This document shows positions 36,145 through 47,658 of a stretch of DNA of 64,000 bases, piece after piece. Position 1 is the first letter of the stretch. The number at the start of each line of letters is the position of its first letter. The position numbers and the translations under genes are program-made. The stretch is from Orobanche coerulescens (taxonomy: Eukaryota; Streptophyta; Magnoliopsida; Lamiales; Orobanchaceae): assembly GCA_033398695.1 (NCBI GenBank), contig CM065814.1:79750358-79814357 (forward strand), given 5' to 3'. The notes beneath the pieces are model-generated. The model did not search any database, was not told the DNA's origin, and worked only from the letters and a program-made list of their open reading frames with translations.

Positions 36145-38260
36145 TGTAATACTCGCAATTTTCGATTTTCGGTAAATTTCTTTTTTCGGCTAGAGTCAGT
36201 TTTGACGACTCTCTCATAACCGTTTCGTCATTCTGAGAATGATTAATTCTGCACTTTTTGTCATCCGAGTTCGTTTCGGTGTCGTTTTGTTGAGTTCCGT
36301 GCTTTTTATCGACTTTTCCGCACCTGAGTTCGATTCGTGCGAATCTCGTTCGAAACTGCTGTTTTGAGTTTCCCGTAAGTCCGTTAACTTTTTTAGATGT
36401 GTTGTGAACTTCGGTTTGGTTATTCGATCACGTATCGTGATTTTCGGGCGTTTTGGGCCATTTTGTAATTTCTTAAAAGTTACGGGTATCCATATCTGTA
36501 ATTGTTGTTTCGACCCGTTTCTTGGTCGCGTATGATTAATTACGGTATTATGTTTTCATTTCGGGTCGTTGATGTTGTCCGCGAACTTTTCGTCGTGTTC
36601 GTTCCGTACATTTTCGGAAATCGGGTCGTCGAGCCCTGGTGGTCGGGTACTGGCCGGACGGTTGCGGGACTGGCCGAACGATTGCGGGCAACGGCCGGAC
36701 GGGTGCGGCAGGAACCGGAGTAGCGCACGCTACGGCCGGAATGCTGTGCGCGCTAACCGGCAGGTGCAGCGCACGCTATCGGCTAGCCTAACGCACGCTA
36801 GCGGGTCTGGACAGTGGAGTCCTGGGGGTTCTGGAATCGGTCAGGCTCGGCAGGTAGCGCACGCTACTGTCGGACGCTGCGTACGCTACGGCCGGAAGGT
36901 AGCGCACGCTACGGCCGGAAGGCTGCGCACGCTACCTGGCCCAGTCAGTAGGGCAGTGAGGCCACTGGATCGCGGCCTGGGCCGATAGCGCACGCTAGCT
37001 CGGCAGCCTAGCGCGCGCTAGTCCGACCCAGTATAAATGTGACAGAGCAGTCACATTTCATCTCATTTTTCATTTCCGTCCTTCTCCGTCCGCGGCTGGC
37101 GATTCATGGGTGACGAAGCCATGTTGTTTAACAATAAATCCATGAAGTTCTTGAGTTCATAACATCAATCAATCATCCGTTATCATCCTTTGATCCAGCG
37201 AATCAAGGTAATCTTCCTAAGAACCCTAATTTCGTGAATTTGGGGTTTTTTGCATTTTTGTCCGATTCGTTCCGTGATGTTGATTAATTCATGATGGGTA
37301 TGATTAATCTTGGTAGTCTTCTCGTGTTTAACATCATTTAATCCATTGTTCTTCGCCGAATCGAAGTATATTTCTTGATTTCCTTCGAATTGACTTTTTG
37401 GGGGATTTGTCCCCGATCTCGTTTTTCATCCGTTTTTGATGGATCGATTATGGTTAAATGATGTTGTTAAACATATTCTATGGATTGTATATCCATATTT
37501 CAACTTGGAATTCCATTTTCGTGTTTTGTCGGGACGAATCGTGTTCTTTGCCATTTTGGGGAAAACACTTGAACATTCGTCGTTCGTTCTTTGAATTCAA
37601 CGGCTTTGAGTCATGCTATGGAATTCATTTTCATTGTTGTTATTGTCCTCCGTAGTTTATTATCGCGAATTGGCATTCGGTGGAGTCGGCGAGTTCGTAG
37701 TCGGTTCGTGCCAACCTACTTCGGCCGATTCTCTGCGTTGTGGTTATTCGAGGCAAGTACCTTGCCCATACTTTTCTTATTTTATGGACATGATAATTAG
37801 TGATCGTCTCTATGTGTTTATTTGATCGTTTGAATTGAACTTTCAAGAATTCGGTTAGCCTTGTTAAAGGCCCTCTCTCAAAACGCATGAGTTTTGTGAA
37901 TGTTGTGTTCTGTGGATGGTTACGTGAACCCTGTAAATTCGCTCGTTGTTGTTGTTGTTGTTGTGATTTGATAATATATATACATATATTCTCTTTTCGG
38001 TGCATTGTGATTTGACAATTGTGTCGTGCCTTGCGTTGTTGCCTTTGGGTGGATTTCTTGGATATGTTTGGTGTGATATGCTAATTTGTGTGCATGTATT
38101 TTTTCTCACCTCGGAAGGGTTCGACGGGGCCATGGAGGGAATTCCAATGGTATAGCCCTGGATTCACGAGTGCGGTTGTTTGTTTTGTGAATGTATTTGC
38201 TCACCTCGGGAGGGTTCGACGGGGCCACAGAGGGAATTCCAATGGTATAACCCTGGATTC
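36145..38260 (+). repeat. 3' LTR of LARD2, truncated
   Basis: It starts TGTAATACTCGC after the polypurine tract and is collinear with the 5' LTR as far as the second 95-bp repeat, where it is cut at about 38260. TATA box at 37032-37038. The missing part is the R/U5 end. Confidence 0.9.
36720..37022 (+). repeat. Array of palindromic TAGCGCACGCTA words upstream of the LARD2 TATA box
   Basis: About ten full or near copies of TAGCG-N2-CGCTA lie within 300 bp, several spaced by CGGCCGGAAGG. The array ends about 10 bp before the TATA box, a typical place for activator sites. The 5' LTR (about 31050-31345) and LARD3 (59716 to about 59860) have fewer, more diverged copies. LARD1 has a different palindromic vocabulary at the same place. 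Confidence 0.75.
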
Positions 38261-38343
38261 AGTGGCCGAAGGACTGAGTTGCTAAGGGGTGTACGACATA
38301 ACTCGACGGACAGAAGTTTGCCCGTGACACGTGGTATCGGAGC
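38261..38343 (+). repeat. 5' LTR remnant and primer binding site of the Galadriel-like element
   Basis: The last 69 bp of the LTR survive (38261-38329), matching 59641-59706 (shared GCCGAAGGACTGAGTT and GAAGTTTGCCCGTGACA). TGGTATCGGAGC at 38332-38343 is the primer site. The left edge is a deletion junction with the truncated LARD2 LTR. Confidence 0.88.
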
Positions 38344-38366
38344 CCGGTTCTTGGAAATACGAGAGA

Positions 38367-40273
38367 ATGAGCGGAAACAGCAGCATGGTCGAAGGGAACA
38401 ATGCTGGCGATGATGGTCGCAAGACCAAGAAAGGTGGTAGGGACAAGTCCAGGGACCCTACATCTTCGATGGAAGCTAGGGTGACCAAGATCGAGGTGGC
38501 TGTTGGATAAACCATCGAACGGATGGATGTCCTAGAAGAAAATGCCAGTGAAATCGAGGACAAGGTGTTGCTTGCTCTCAACGAGTTAAAGTCTACACTT
38601 CTTGGCGAAGTCGCCAAACTGCGGGAGGAGTTGACCGCACAGATGGAAAAGACTGAGGAGGATTGTGCGTTATGCAAGGCAGCTGTGGCAGGTGGCACCA
38701 TGGCAAGGGAGACGCCATGCATTCGGGCACCAGAACCTCCGAAGTACTTGGGTAAGCGTAATGCTAAAGAACTTGATAATTTCTTTTGGTCTCTCGAAAC
38801 ATATATGGATGCAGTACGTATAAAGGATGATGAGGACAAGATCAAGTCGGCAATCTTGTACCTAAGTGATGACGCTGCCTTAGGGTGAAGACGGCGCCAT
38901 CAAGATATTGCACGAGGGACATGTCGGATAGACACTTGGGAAGAATACAAGGCGGACTTGAAAAAGCAGTTCTATCCGTAGAATGCCGAGAGTCTGGCCA
39001 TGAAGAAGCTGCGTGGCCTGAAGCAATCGGGGAGTGTGAAGGATTATGTCAATGAGTTGTCCTCACTCATGTTGGAACTTCCTGAAATGTCGGACAAGGA
39101 TCGATTGTTCTATTTCTTAGACGGGTTGCAGTCCTGGGCAGCCCTTGAGCTGAGAAGGCAGAAGGTCCAAGATCTATCGGAAGCAATTGCCACGGCCGAG
39201 GAAATTGTAGAATTCCGAAAGGACTTCACGCCGTGAAAGGACAAGAAGGGAGGCAAGGAAAAAGGTGGGGGAGACAGGCCCCACAAGACGGGATACAAGC
39301 CAACCTTCAAAGGGAAAGAAAAGACCCATGAAGTCAAGAAGAGAGAGTGCTTCTTATGCGGGGGTCCACACTTCGTCCAGGAGTGCCCGAAGAAGAAAGC
39401 ACTTAACACCATAATAAGCCACCAAGAGGAACAGGCTGAAGAAATGCAGATGGGCTCGATGCAACTCCTCAATGCAATGAAGGCGAAGGAAGAAACCGTG
39501 ATGGTACCCAAGGCAGAAAAGGTCAGGAATGGTCTCATGTATGTTGAGGCAAAGATAAATAAGGGAGTCACAAAGGCCTTAGTGGACACAGGGGCCACAC
39601 ATAACTTCTTAGCTGAGGACGAGGCGATCCGATTGGGTGTAAAAGTTGCTAAGGAAATGGGATGGATGAAAACAGTGAACACACCATCAAGATCCATCAT
39701 TGGCGTGGCGAAGCAAGTCCTGGTCCAACTGGCGGATTGGCAGGGCAAGATTGACTTAACGGTGGTCTGGATGGATGATTATCGGATGGTACTGGGCATG
39801 GAATTCATGGAAAGGATGAAGACAGTAACCATCCAGGATGCCCAAATTCTGAGCATCACTCCAAACAAGGTAACCTTCGATATTCCATTACTTCATGGGA
39901 AGCTCGAGTCCCATATGTTGTCGGCTATGCAGGTATCGAAAGGGTATAAGAAGTGGCAAGAGACGTACCTTGCTGCCCTAAAGACGGATGACCTAATTGT
40001 TGACAAGGAAGTCCCGGCAGAAATCGGAGAAGTGCTGGCCGAATTTAAGGACGTGATGCCTCCCGAGTTGCCAAAAAAGTTACCACCGAGGTGGGAGGTG
40101 GATCACGAGATTGAGCTGGAACAGGGGGCGAAGCCTCCTGCAATGGGGCCGTACCGGATGGCTCCGCCAGAGTTGGAAGAGCTTCGAAGGCAGCTAAAGG
40201 ATGCCGGCTATATTCATCCTTCCAAAGATCCATATGGCGCTCCGGTGTTATTCCAGAAAAAACAAGATGGTAG
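38367..40273 (+). pseudogene. Galadriel-like Gag-protease-RT start (stops, interrupted)
   Basis: A single reading frame runs from ATG 38367 (MSGNSSMVEGNNAG) to the Tekay insertion, with in-frame stops at 38508, 38886, 38979 and 39234. Gag has a coiled-coil-like N-terminal part (VLEENASEIEDKVLLALNEL) and a capsid part around 38740-39230. A short CX2CX3HX4C zinc knuckle (CFLCGGPHFVQEC) lies near 39350. The protease active site is VDTGATHNFLAEDEA near 39580, followed by a linker and the RT start (GPYRMAPPELEEL, then APVLFQKKQDG). It breaks at 40273 inside the RT. The stops fit C-to-T or G-to-A changes of CAA, TGG, CAG and CGA codons. The element cannot make its own Gag-Pol. Confidence 0.88.
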
Positions 40274-40629
40274 TGTAACACCCCTGATATATTCAGGAAT
40301 ATTACAGCGCCGTAAATCCTTTACACCAGGATTTACAAGGCTAAAGAGTTGAAAAGGCATTAACAGGTACCAACGAATGAAAATAACGAAATTAAGATAC
40401 AACAGTTCTGACCAAATACTGAAAATACAAATGTTCAACATAAATTATTAATACATCACCAAATTCAAATTCATCAAAAACAACTACATACTCGAGTACT
40501 TATTGAAATAACTAACAAACAACAGACAAGTAAACCCGGCTAGAACATCACTCTGCACCCCCATCGTCATGCATCTCCAGTGGTTGTTTCCCCGCTCTCC
40601 TGGATCCTGAACATATACAAAATGTTCAC

Positions 40630-40657
40630 CCCCGAAGGGGTTAGCACAACGATGCTA
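40630..40657 (-). other. Two adjacent stem-loops in the Tekay LTR
   Basis: Read in element sense, TAGCA and TGCTA enclose a 6-base loop (40642-40657), and then CCCC and GGGG enclose TTCG (about 40630-40640), an exceptionally stable RNA tetraloop. Positions and pairing match the LARD module although most bases in stem 1 differ. The second copy lies near 48014-48041 in the right LTR. Confidence 0.65.
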
Positions 40658-41199
40658 GTATAAGTACCACAACATATTATTCAACATCTCACGTAGAATA
40701 ATAATACGTAATTGACAAAAATACCAACGAGTCTTCTCCTACGAGAAACTCAATAAGTAACATACACAGCTGATAATCACAACATGATATCATAACATAC
40801 ACATGGTAATTCCGACGATCCAGCTTTCACTGCCTAGAACCCACGATGATCCCGTCAGACCAACCCGTGGTGGAAAAACCCGTCCGATGATCCAGCGCAC
40901 GCTTGCATAGATCCCCCGATGATCCCGTCGGACCAACACGAGGTGGACATACAACAACGACATACATGCACGACAATATGTATAACATCAATACATAAAA
41001 CAAATAAGGTACTTGCCTCGATTCGAAGACAAGAACAAAACTTCCACGAAAACGAAACACTCGAAGGTCGCCCCATCAACCAATCACGTTGCTAAGCTTG
41101 AACCTTAACAAAATAAGTAATATAGATTTCATTTATAGTCGTACGAACATCTAACAATCCAAATCACGGTCGGAAGTTCATAAAATGTAACCTAATCAG

Positions 41200-41880
41200 T
41201 CGAGTCAAAAGTCACCTCGCTGATCAGCCGAGTCAAAAGTCAACATCACTGATCAGCCGAGTCAAAAGTCAACCTCGCTGATCATCCGAGTCAAAAGTCA
41301 ACCTCTCTGATCAGCCGAGTCCCGTCGAGACGATCGTTTTAAAAAAAATTCATCCGAATCCGAGTTCGTATGAAGAAGTTATGACCCAAAAGTCACCTCG
41401 CTGATCATCCGAGTCAAAAGTCAACCTCGCTGATCAGCTGAGTCAAAAGTCAACCTCGAGACGATCGTTTTAAAAAAAAATTCATCCGAATCCGAGTTCG
41501 TATGAAGAAGTTATGACCCAAAAGTCACCTCGCTGATCAGCCGAGTCAAAAGTCAACCTCGCTGATCAGCCGAGTCAACCTAGCTGATCAGCCGACTCAA
41601 CCTCACTGATCAGCCGAGTCAAAATTCAACCTCGAGACGATCGTTTTTAAAAAAAAATCATCCAAATCCGAGTTCGTATGAAGAAGTTATGACCGTTCGA
41701 AGGATAATTAAATAGACGGATCATATTGTGCCACGTGTCAACACCCGATTGAACCGGAAATTCAACCTCGCTGATCAGCCGAGTCAACCCCGCTGATAAG
41801 CCGAGTCAACCTAGCTGATCAGCCGAGTCAACCTCGCTGATCAGCCGAGTCAGAAGTCAACCTCGCCGATCAGCCGACTT
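41200..41880 (-). repeat. Minisatellite of TGATCAGCCGAGTCAA units in the Tekay LTR
   Basis: About 20 units of 20-29 bp are built around CTGATCAGCCGAGTCAA, with or without AAGTCAACCTCG. They are interrupted by three copies of a segment with ACGATCGTTTTaAAAAAAA and ATCCGAATCCGAGTTCG. Read in element sense each long unit contains TTGAC once or twice, the core of WRKY-type W boxes. The right LTR has the matching array at about 48580-49275 with a different unit order. Confidence 0.9.
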
Positions 41881-42740
41881 GACTCGCATAGTTGATGATG
41901 TAAGTCTTGGGTAGAAAACTGAACATACGAAATTCTCAGGTGAAGTTGGGTGATCCAAGATTGATGTGTTAGATTCCAATATCATCATTATATCCAGAAA
42001 ACATCTAACAAATCCAACTTATATGGAAGGATATAACCTCTAATGATTTATTCATAAGTATAAACATCCCAATTTCTAAAACATGATGTTGCTTGGATGA
42101 TTTTCTCACTGGAACTCAATATCTTGACAGCATACTTCTATCATATCCTTGATAACACCGAGTAGGAATTAGTATTAACATACCTTAAGATGAAGAAAAC
42201 ACCGAGGCAATAAGTAGAATCCAACTCCGGTTGCTTGCTTGCCAGATCAAGATGTTTCTCTACTTTCAATGATCAATCACTAGTGATACCCAATCTTCAA
42301 AGATCACAAAAGGGGTGGTCTAATTGTGTTTAAGAGGTAGGGAAAACCCTCTGGACTTTCAGGGAATTAAGAACAGGTGAAGGAAGATGAAAACCAAATG
42401 AAATGAGGTGCTGTCCTTTATAAAATGTTTCTGGACCCCTGTGCTCAATAATTTCCTACGCTAGATTCCAAAGCTCTCCAGGCTTAATAATTAAAAACTG
42501 TCAAGGACCATGTGCTGGCCTCCACCCAACTCCATAATTGATTACTTTACTTATAATATGCAGCCATACTCAATAATTTGTATTGTTGAGTATTTGTATG
42601 GGACAAGTAATATGCTGCCATACTCATGCACGAAAATACAAATACGGTAAATACCATATTCCACTTATTGATATCACAATTCCAACTAATACAGGGTTCA
42701 AATACAGGTGAAATACTCGGTAATTAATCCGGATATTACA

Positions 42741-42776
42741 TACTCTCCTACTAAAAAGGAGTTTCGTCCCGAAACT
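42741..42776 (-). promoter_or_regulatory. Polypurine tract and adjacent hairpin of the Tekay element
   Basis: In element sense, hairpin AGTTTCGGGACGAAACT (42760-42776) is followed by the purine-rich CTCCTTTTTAGTAGGAGAGTA and then the 3' LTR. The identical 17-base hairpin precedes the 3' LTRs of LARD1 and LARD2; LARD3 has a slightly mutated copy near 60462-60480. Confidence 0.85.
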
Positions 42777-44164
42777 CAAGACGAAAATAATCCTGGATAT
42801 ATGGACTTCATACTTTCTTCTGTTTCCCAAGTGGCTTCTTCCACTCCGTGGCGCGACCACTGAACCTTGACCAATGCGATCGGTTTATTTCTCAACTGCT
42901 TAACTCGACACTCAAGTATCCTGATCGCTTTCTCTTCAAACGTGCCATCTTGAGCGACTTCGATCTCGCCGAAATCAATGACATGACTAGGATCTGGTAT
43001 ATACTTCCGTAATTGGGATACGTGGAACACGTTATGAACATGGCTCAATGACGGCGGTAATGCCAATCTGTATGCCAACTCTCCAACTCTCTCAAGGATT
43101 TCGAACGGTCCGATATATCTTGGACTCAGTTTTCCCCTTCTTCCAAAACGGAAAATTCCCCGAGTAGGAGAAACCTTTAAAAGTATGTGGTCTCCAGTAC
43201 TGAACTCCAAAGGGCGACGACGTATGTCTGCGTAAGATTTCTGGCGACTGCAGGCGGTCAATGACCTTTCACGAATCAAGGCTATCTTCTCTCGAGTCTG
43301 TACGATCAACTATGGTTCTGTCCCGATTAAGTCTGATGAATCGTCCCAACACAGGGGCGATCTACATCTCCTCCCGTATAATGCCTCAAACGGTGCCATC
43401 TTAATGGAAGCATGCCAACTATTGTTGTAGGTAAATTCAATCAACGGTAGATGAATTTCCCAATCGTTTGACCAATCTAAGGCACATGCCCTTAGCATGT
43501 CTTCCACCGTTTGAATGGTCCTCTCGGATTGTCCGTCAGTCTGCGGGTGATAAGCTGTACTGAAGTTCGATTCTGTCCCCAAGGCCTTATGAACTGCTTT
43601 CCAAAAATGAGACACAAAACGGCCGTCTCGATCAGAAACAATGGTCTTCGGCGTTCCATGCAATCGAACTATTTCCAAAATAAATACTCGTGCCAACCTT
43701 TCTGGTCCCCACATGTCCTTAATGCTTAGAAAATGAGCTGATTTGGTTAAACGATCTACTATCACCCAAATCATGTTCATTCCTGTCTTGGTTCTCGGCA
43801 TACTAGTGATAAAGTCGATCGATATGTCCTCCCACTTCCATTCAGGAATCGGGAGTGGTTTCAACATTCTGGCAGGTCGTTGATGCTCGATCTTAACCTG
43901 CTGACAAGTCAAGCATTTTGAAAAATAGTCCGTTACAACTTTCTTCATGTTGCCCCACCAGAAATTCTGTTTCAAGTCCTTATACATTTTACTGGTGCCC
44001 GGGTGGATAGAATAGGGCGAACTATGAGCTTCCTTCATAATTGTCTGTTTCAGAACATCGACATCGGGTACGCAGAGTCGGTTCTGAAATCTCAAAACTC
44101 CATCATCATGGATTACGAATCCAGGGGCCTTCCCCTTGATTACTTCATCACGTAACCGAATCAT
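42776..44164 (-). pseudogene. Tekay integrase and chromodomain-like C terminus (one stop)
   Basis: Integrase inserts the DNA copy into the host genome; the C-terminal chromodomain steers it to chromatin. The first piece (43310-44164) has the zinc-binding HHCC domain ending in CLTCQQ. The catalytic core follows, with aspartates in ISIDFITSMP and IVSDRDGRF and the glutamate in HPQTDGQSERTIQTVED. It is stopped just after IGTEP at about 43310. The second piece (42776-43309) continues in the same direction with the GPFEILERVGELAYRLALP fold, SLSHVHNVFHVSQLRKY, and the chromodomain-like segment ending EEATWETEESMK. The catalytic triad is intact. One stop and the loss upstream of 44166 separate it from the RT. 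Confidence 0.9.
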
Positions 44165-44165
44165 C

Positions 44166-46130
44166 AGAGGATCATCCGCCTATCTAGATTTGATTTCTTC
44201 GGTTAATGATGAAGTTATTTCCATCATGCACAGTTGTCCTTGGACTCTTTGTAACCATACTTCAATTCCTTCTCGAATAATCTCTCGTTGAAGGCTATGT
44301 TGGGAGGTCAGAGTCTCCAGCATCTGAATAGAAACAGGCTTGCGGCTGAGTGCGTCGGCCACTACATTCGCTTTGCCTGGATGATACAAAATCTCCAAGT
44401 CGTAGTCCTTAATCAGCTCTAACCATCTCCTTTGCCGCATGTTCAACTCTTTCTGACTGAAGATGTATTTGAGACTCTTGTGATCCGTAAAGATCTGACA
44501 GTGAGTCCCGTACAGATAATGCCTCCAGATCTTCAAAGCAAAAACTACTGCCGCTAGCTCCAAATCATGTGTTGGGTAATTAACTTCATAAGGTTTCAGC
44601 TGTCGCGACGCGTAAGCGATCACCTTGTCATTCTGCATTAATACGCATCCGAGTCCTTGGTTCGAAGCATCACTGTAAACTATAAATCCTCCTGTTCCCT
44701 GTGGAAGTGATAGAATTGGTGCCGTCGTCAATCTCTTCTTCAATTCATCAAAGTTAACCTGACATAACTCATTCCACTCAAACTTTTGAGTTTTCTGCAG
44801 GAGTCGAGTAAGTGGGCGGGAAATTTTGGAAAATCCTTCCACGAACCGACGATAATACCCAACAAGTCCTAAGAAACTTCGGACTTCTTTCACGTTCTTA
44901 GGAGGCTTCCAATCCAAAACCGCTTCAATCTTCTGAGGATCTACTCGGACTCCTTTAGCTGATACCACATGACCGAGGAACATTACTTCCTTTAGCCAGA
45001 ATTCACACTTAGAGAGTTTGGCGTACAGTTGCTCGCTTCTTAAAAGTTCTAATACAATCCGCAAATGCCGTGCATGCTCTTCCGGGTTCTTAGAATACAC
45101 TAGAATCTCATCAATGAACACGACCACAAATTTATCCAAATATTCGATGAACACTCGGTTCATCAACTGCATGGATACAACAGGTGCATTAGTGAGACCA
45201 AACGGCATCAGTACAAACTCATAGTGTCCGTAGCGAGTTCTAAACGCTGATTTCGGAACATCTGATTCTTTAATCCTTAGCTAATGATATCCTGATCTCA
45301 GATCAATTTTAGAGAATACTGTTGCTCCTTGCAAATGGTCAAATAAATCATCAATCCGTGGCAACGGATATTTGTTCTTAATCGTCATCTTGTTCAGCTC
45401 TCGATAGTCGATACACAGTCGAAGTGATCCATCCTTCTTTCGGACAAAAAGAACCGGCGCTCCCCAGGGCGAAACGCTTGGCTGAATATAGCCTTTGTCC
45501 AGTAACTCCTCCAGTTGCTTTTTCAGTTCATACATCTCAGTAGGTGCCATACGATACGGCGCCTTAGAAATTGGTGTAGCTCCGGGTTCCAGTTCAATGG
45601 TAAATTCTACATCCTTTCGTGGAGGTAGTCCATGTAACTCGTCAGGAAATACATCTGGAAATTCGTTCACAACAGGAATGGATGAAAGTTCCACAATTTC
45701 GTCTTCTTTCTTCATTGCATAACACCAGTATCCGGTACAACCCTGTTTCAACAATTTGACAGCTTTCATCGCTTTGATCAACTTTCCTGAGCTTCCCAGT
45801 TTCCATCCCTCAAACAGTATTTCGGAACCATCGTCAGCGATCATCGAGATATTCCTCCTTCGGTAGTTTACAATAGCTCCATATCGATTAAGCCAATCGT
45901 CTCCGAGTATCAGATCGTCCCCTTGCATTTCTATTACAATCAGATTTGAGAGCCACTCTCTGCCTCCAAATGATACAGGGAAATCTCTAGTTTCTAAGTT
46001 TCCAACAATCCTCTCTCCACTCGGTAAACCAACAACATAAGGTTCACAATTATGAAAACTAGAAACATTCAAACGATTTACACAAGACAAGGATATAAAA
46101 GAATGTGTAGCTCCTGTATCGAATAAAACG
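44166..46130 (-). pseudogene. Tekay protease, reverse transcriptase and RNase H (stops, altered active site)
   Basis: The protease active site [11 protein letters not shown] lies near 46085-46115. RT begins near 45600 ([19 protein letters not shown]) with [20 protein letters not shown] and DLRSGYH. A stop follows at about 45281, consistent with a CAG-to-TAG change at the usual Gln after YH. The second piece (44180-45208) carries PFGLTNAP and the catalytic loop, which reads FIDE rather than FIDD ([13 protein letters not shown] near 45100-45140). The second catalytic aspartate is thus replaced by glutamate and polymerase activity is probably lost. RNase H follows ([44 protein letters not shown]), then [15 protein letters not shown]. 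Apart from these lesions the length and order are normal for the lineage. Confidence 0.9.
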
Positions 46131-46164
46131 CTAACCCGGTAGGAAAGGATCGGGCCGATTACTG

Positions 46165-47426
46165 ATGCGGCAAAGACATCGATCGTCTGTCCTCATCATC
46201 TCGTACAAACGTGGGGAACAGATCCGGCACTCGATGTACCCTTTCCGTCCCACTGCCCTCTGCCTCGCCCGCGGCCAAATTACGAGGCATCCGAACACTT
46301 TGCTGCGTTTGTTGAATCGCTTCCTTACGGGTAGGCGTGGTGTACGGGATCTAAAGACTTTGCGGCCTCTTCACGAGAACACCGCACAATGTCCCTCTCG
46401 ACCACAATCAAAACAAGTCACGACGGTAGGGGCAATTAAAGTCGATAGTGCCCGTCTGCGCGATTAAAGCATTTCCTGATAACATCAGTCATAGTTGATG
46501 TCGCTCCGAAGTTCTTTCTGCTCCTAACAAGGTGCGGAGGTTTCTTGAAAGAATGAAAAGATGACTGGGCCTTGCGGGGCCCACTGTTCTTGTGCTCTGT
46601 AAAAGTACCAGAGACTTTCTGCTTCTTGGATTCTGAAAATTTCTCCATAGCTGCTTCCTTGATCTCATACGCCAATGCCTTATCCTGGTATTGACGGAGT
46701 GTGGTACATTAAAAACCGGACATGTACCTCTGGATTTCTGATTTCATCCTCATATCAAAATGGATCATCATTTCTGCATCTGTTCTGACCAGATGTCGAA
46801 CAAATGCCAGTTGCTGGTTAAACGTCTTAATTACCTGAGATACTGGCACATCTGAAGGCTGAGCGGAGAAAAACTCCCGAACCTTAGCTTCCTTCACAGG
46901 ACGAAGGCAGTACTGATCTTCCATCATCAATTTAAACTCTGTCCAATCAACATCATGGTCTATAAGCCGGATGGCTTCCCACCATTCGGACGCTTCCCCT
47001 ATCAGAAAGTATTGAGCGATAGAGGCTCTCCGGTCATCTGGGCAGTTAATTCCGGCAAAGATTTTCTCCAGTTCCTTCAACCAATGGTCCCAAGTGGGAG
47101 TCTCAGAAATACCGTCGAATTTGGGTGGTTGCATCTTCACCACCTCTTGCAGCCACCGGTCACCTCGATTTCCCATGTCCGGGATTCCTTGCTGTCTCTC
47201 TCCCTGCTGTATCTCACCGCCACTTGCATTCGGTCCACGACCTGGGCGAACTGAGTCATCTGGTTCACCACCTGACGAAGGATTTCTGGTACAACAGGTT
47301 CTGGTTCGTTATTGATAGATCTGTGACTCGCCAGAGCTATGACTGGCCTGATTAGAAGGCGACGCTTCTCTTCAAAGATTCCTTCGTCGCGTCGCGACGC
47401 GTACGTCCACGTCCGCCTCTCAACAT
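46165..47426 (-). pseudogene. Tekay Gag (disrupted)
   Basis: The likely start is ATG 47426 (MLRGGRGRTRRDATKESLK), typical of the basic N termini of this lineage, but the frame is lost before the capsid part. The best piece, 46709-47176, holds the Gag capsid signature: PPKFDGISETPTWDHWLKEL, then YFLIGEASEWWEAI. The nucleocapsid part (46165-46675) is basic (KKPPHLVRSRKNFG) and has two degenerate zinc knuckles. One, near 46440, starts KCFNRADGHY and lacks the second cysteine. The other, near 46400, reads CFDCGREGHCAVF and lacks the last cysteine. Several frame changes and a stop near 46708 are present. Confidence 0.82.
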
Positions 47427-47641
47427 ACCGTAAGCATAATTACTCAATATACAGAAACAATATCGTTCAAATGCTCAAGTATAAGGAAATGTAACATGCA
47501 AAGGACGAGATAGAGTTTAGAACTTACAACCACCGCCCGCACGACGACGTGGCGATGCAGTGATGTTATTCGCGGCCGGTTACCTCAAAAGACATAAACG
47601 ACCCCTATTTTAACCCAACGGCCAAGATATCCATAATCTTT

Positions 47642-47653
47642 GCTCCGATACCA
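47642..47653 (-). promoter_or_regulatory. Primer binding site of the Tekay element
   Basis: Minus-strand TGGTATCGGAGC lies five bases inside from the right LTR (which starts at 47659). It fixes the right LTR as the 5' LTR. LARD1 and LARD2 use TGGTATCAGAGC at a comparable spacing (3-4 bases). Confidence 0.88.
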
Positions 47654-47658
47654 TATTA

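Larger units (their letters stand above)
30453..38260 (+). mobile_element. LARD2: non-coding LTR retrotransposon, 3' LTR truncated
   Basis: This element is a relative of LARD1 with the same organisation. The 5' LTR is 30453-33595, the primer site TGGTATCAGAGC is at 33599-33610, the non-coding internal region is 33596-36144, and the hairpin plus polypurine tract come directly before the 3' LTR at 36145. The 3' LTR stops at 38260, where it is fused to a remnant of the Galadriel-like LTR. By comparison with the 5' LTR, about 1.0 kb is missing, so no right target duplication can be checked. It is inserted in the LARD3 LTR; left flank GCGCT. Gag, RT and integrase motifs are absent in all frames. 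Confidence 0.9.
40274..42740 (-). repeat. 3' LTR of the Tekay element
   Basis: In plus reading it starts TGTAACACCCCTG and ends CGGATATTACA. A minus-strand TATA candidate is at 42415-42422. The LTR end and the two-stem-loop module (40630-40657) parallel those of the LARDs. A minisatellite occupies about 41200-41880. Confidence 0.92.

Noticed and set aside
38282..38845. 187-residue serine-rich frame on the minus strand
   Set aside because: It is antisense to chromovirus Gag, which explains the plus-strand sequence.
39110..39748. 212-residue frame on the minus strand
   Set aside because: It is antisense to the chromovirus protease region, and it is compositional.
41200..41880. CRISPR-like regular repeats with spacers
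   Set aside because: Units vary in length and sequence, spacers are shared between units, and the array lies in a plant LTR with a matching copy in the partner LTR.
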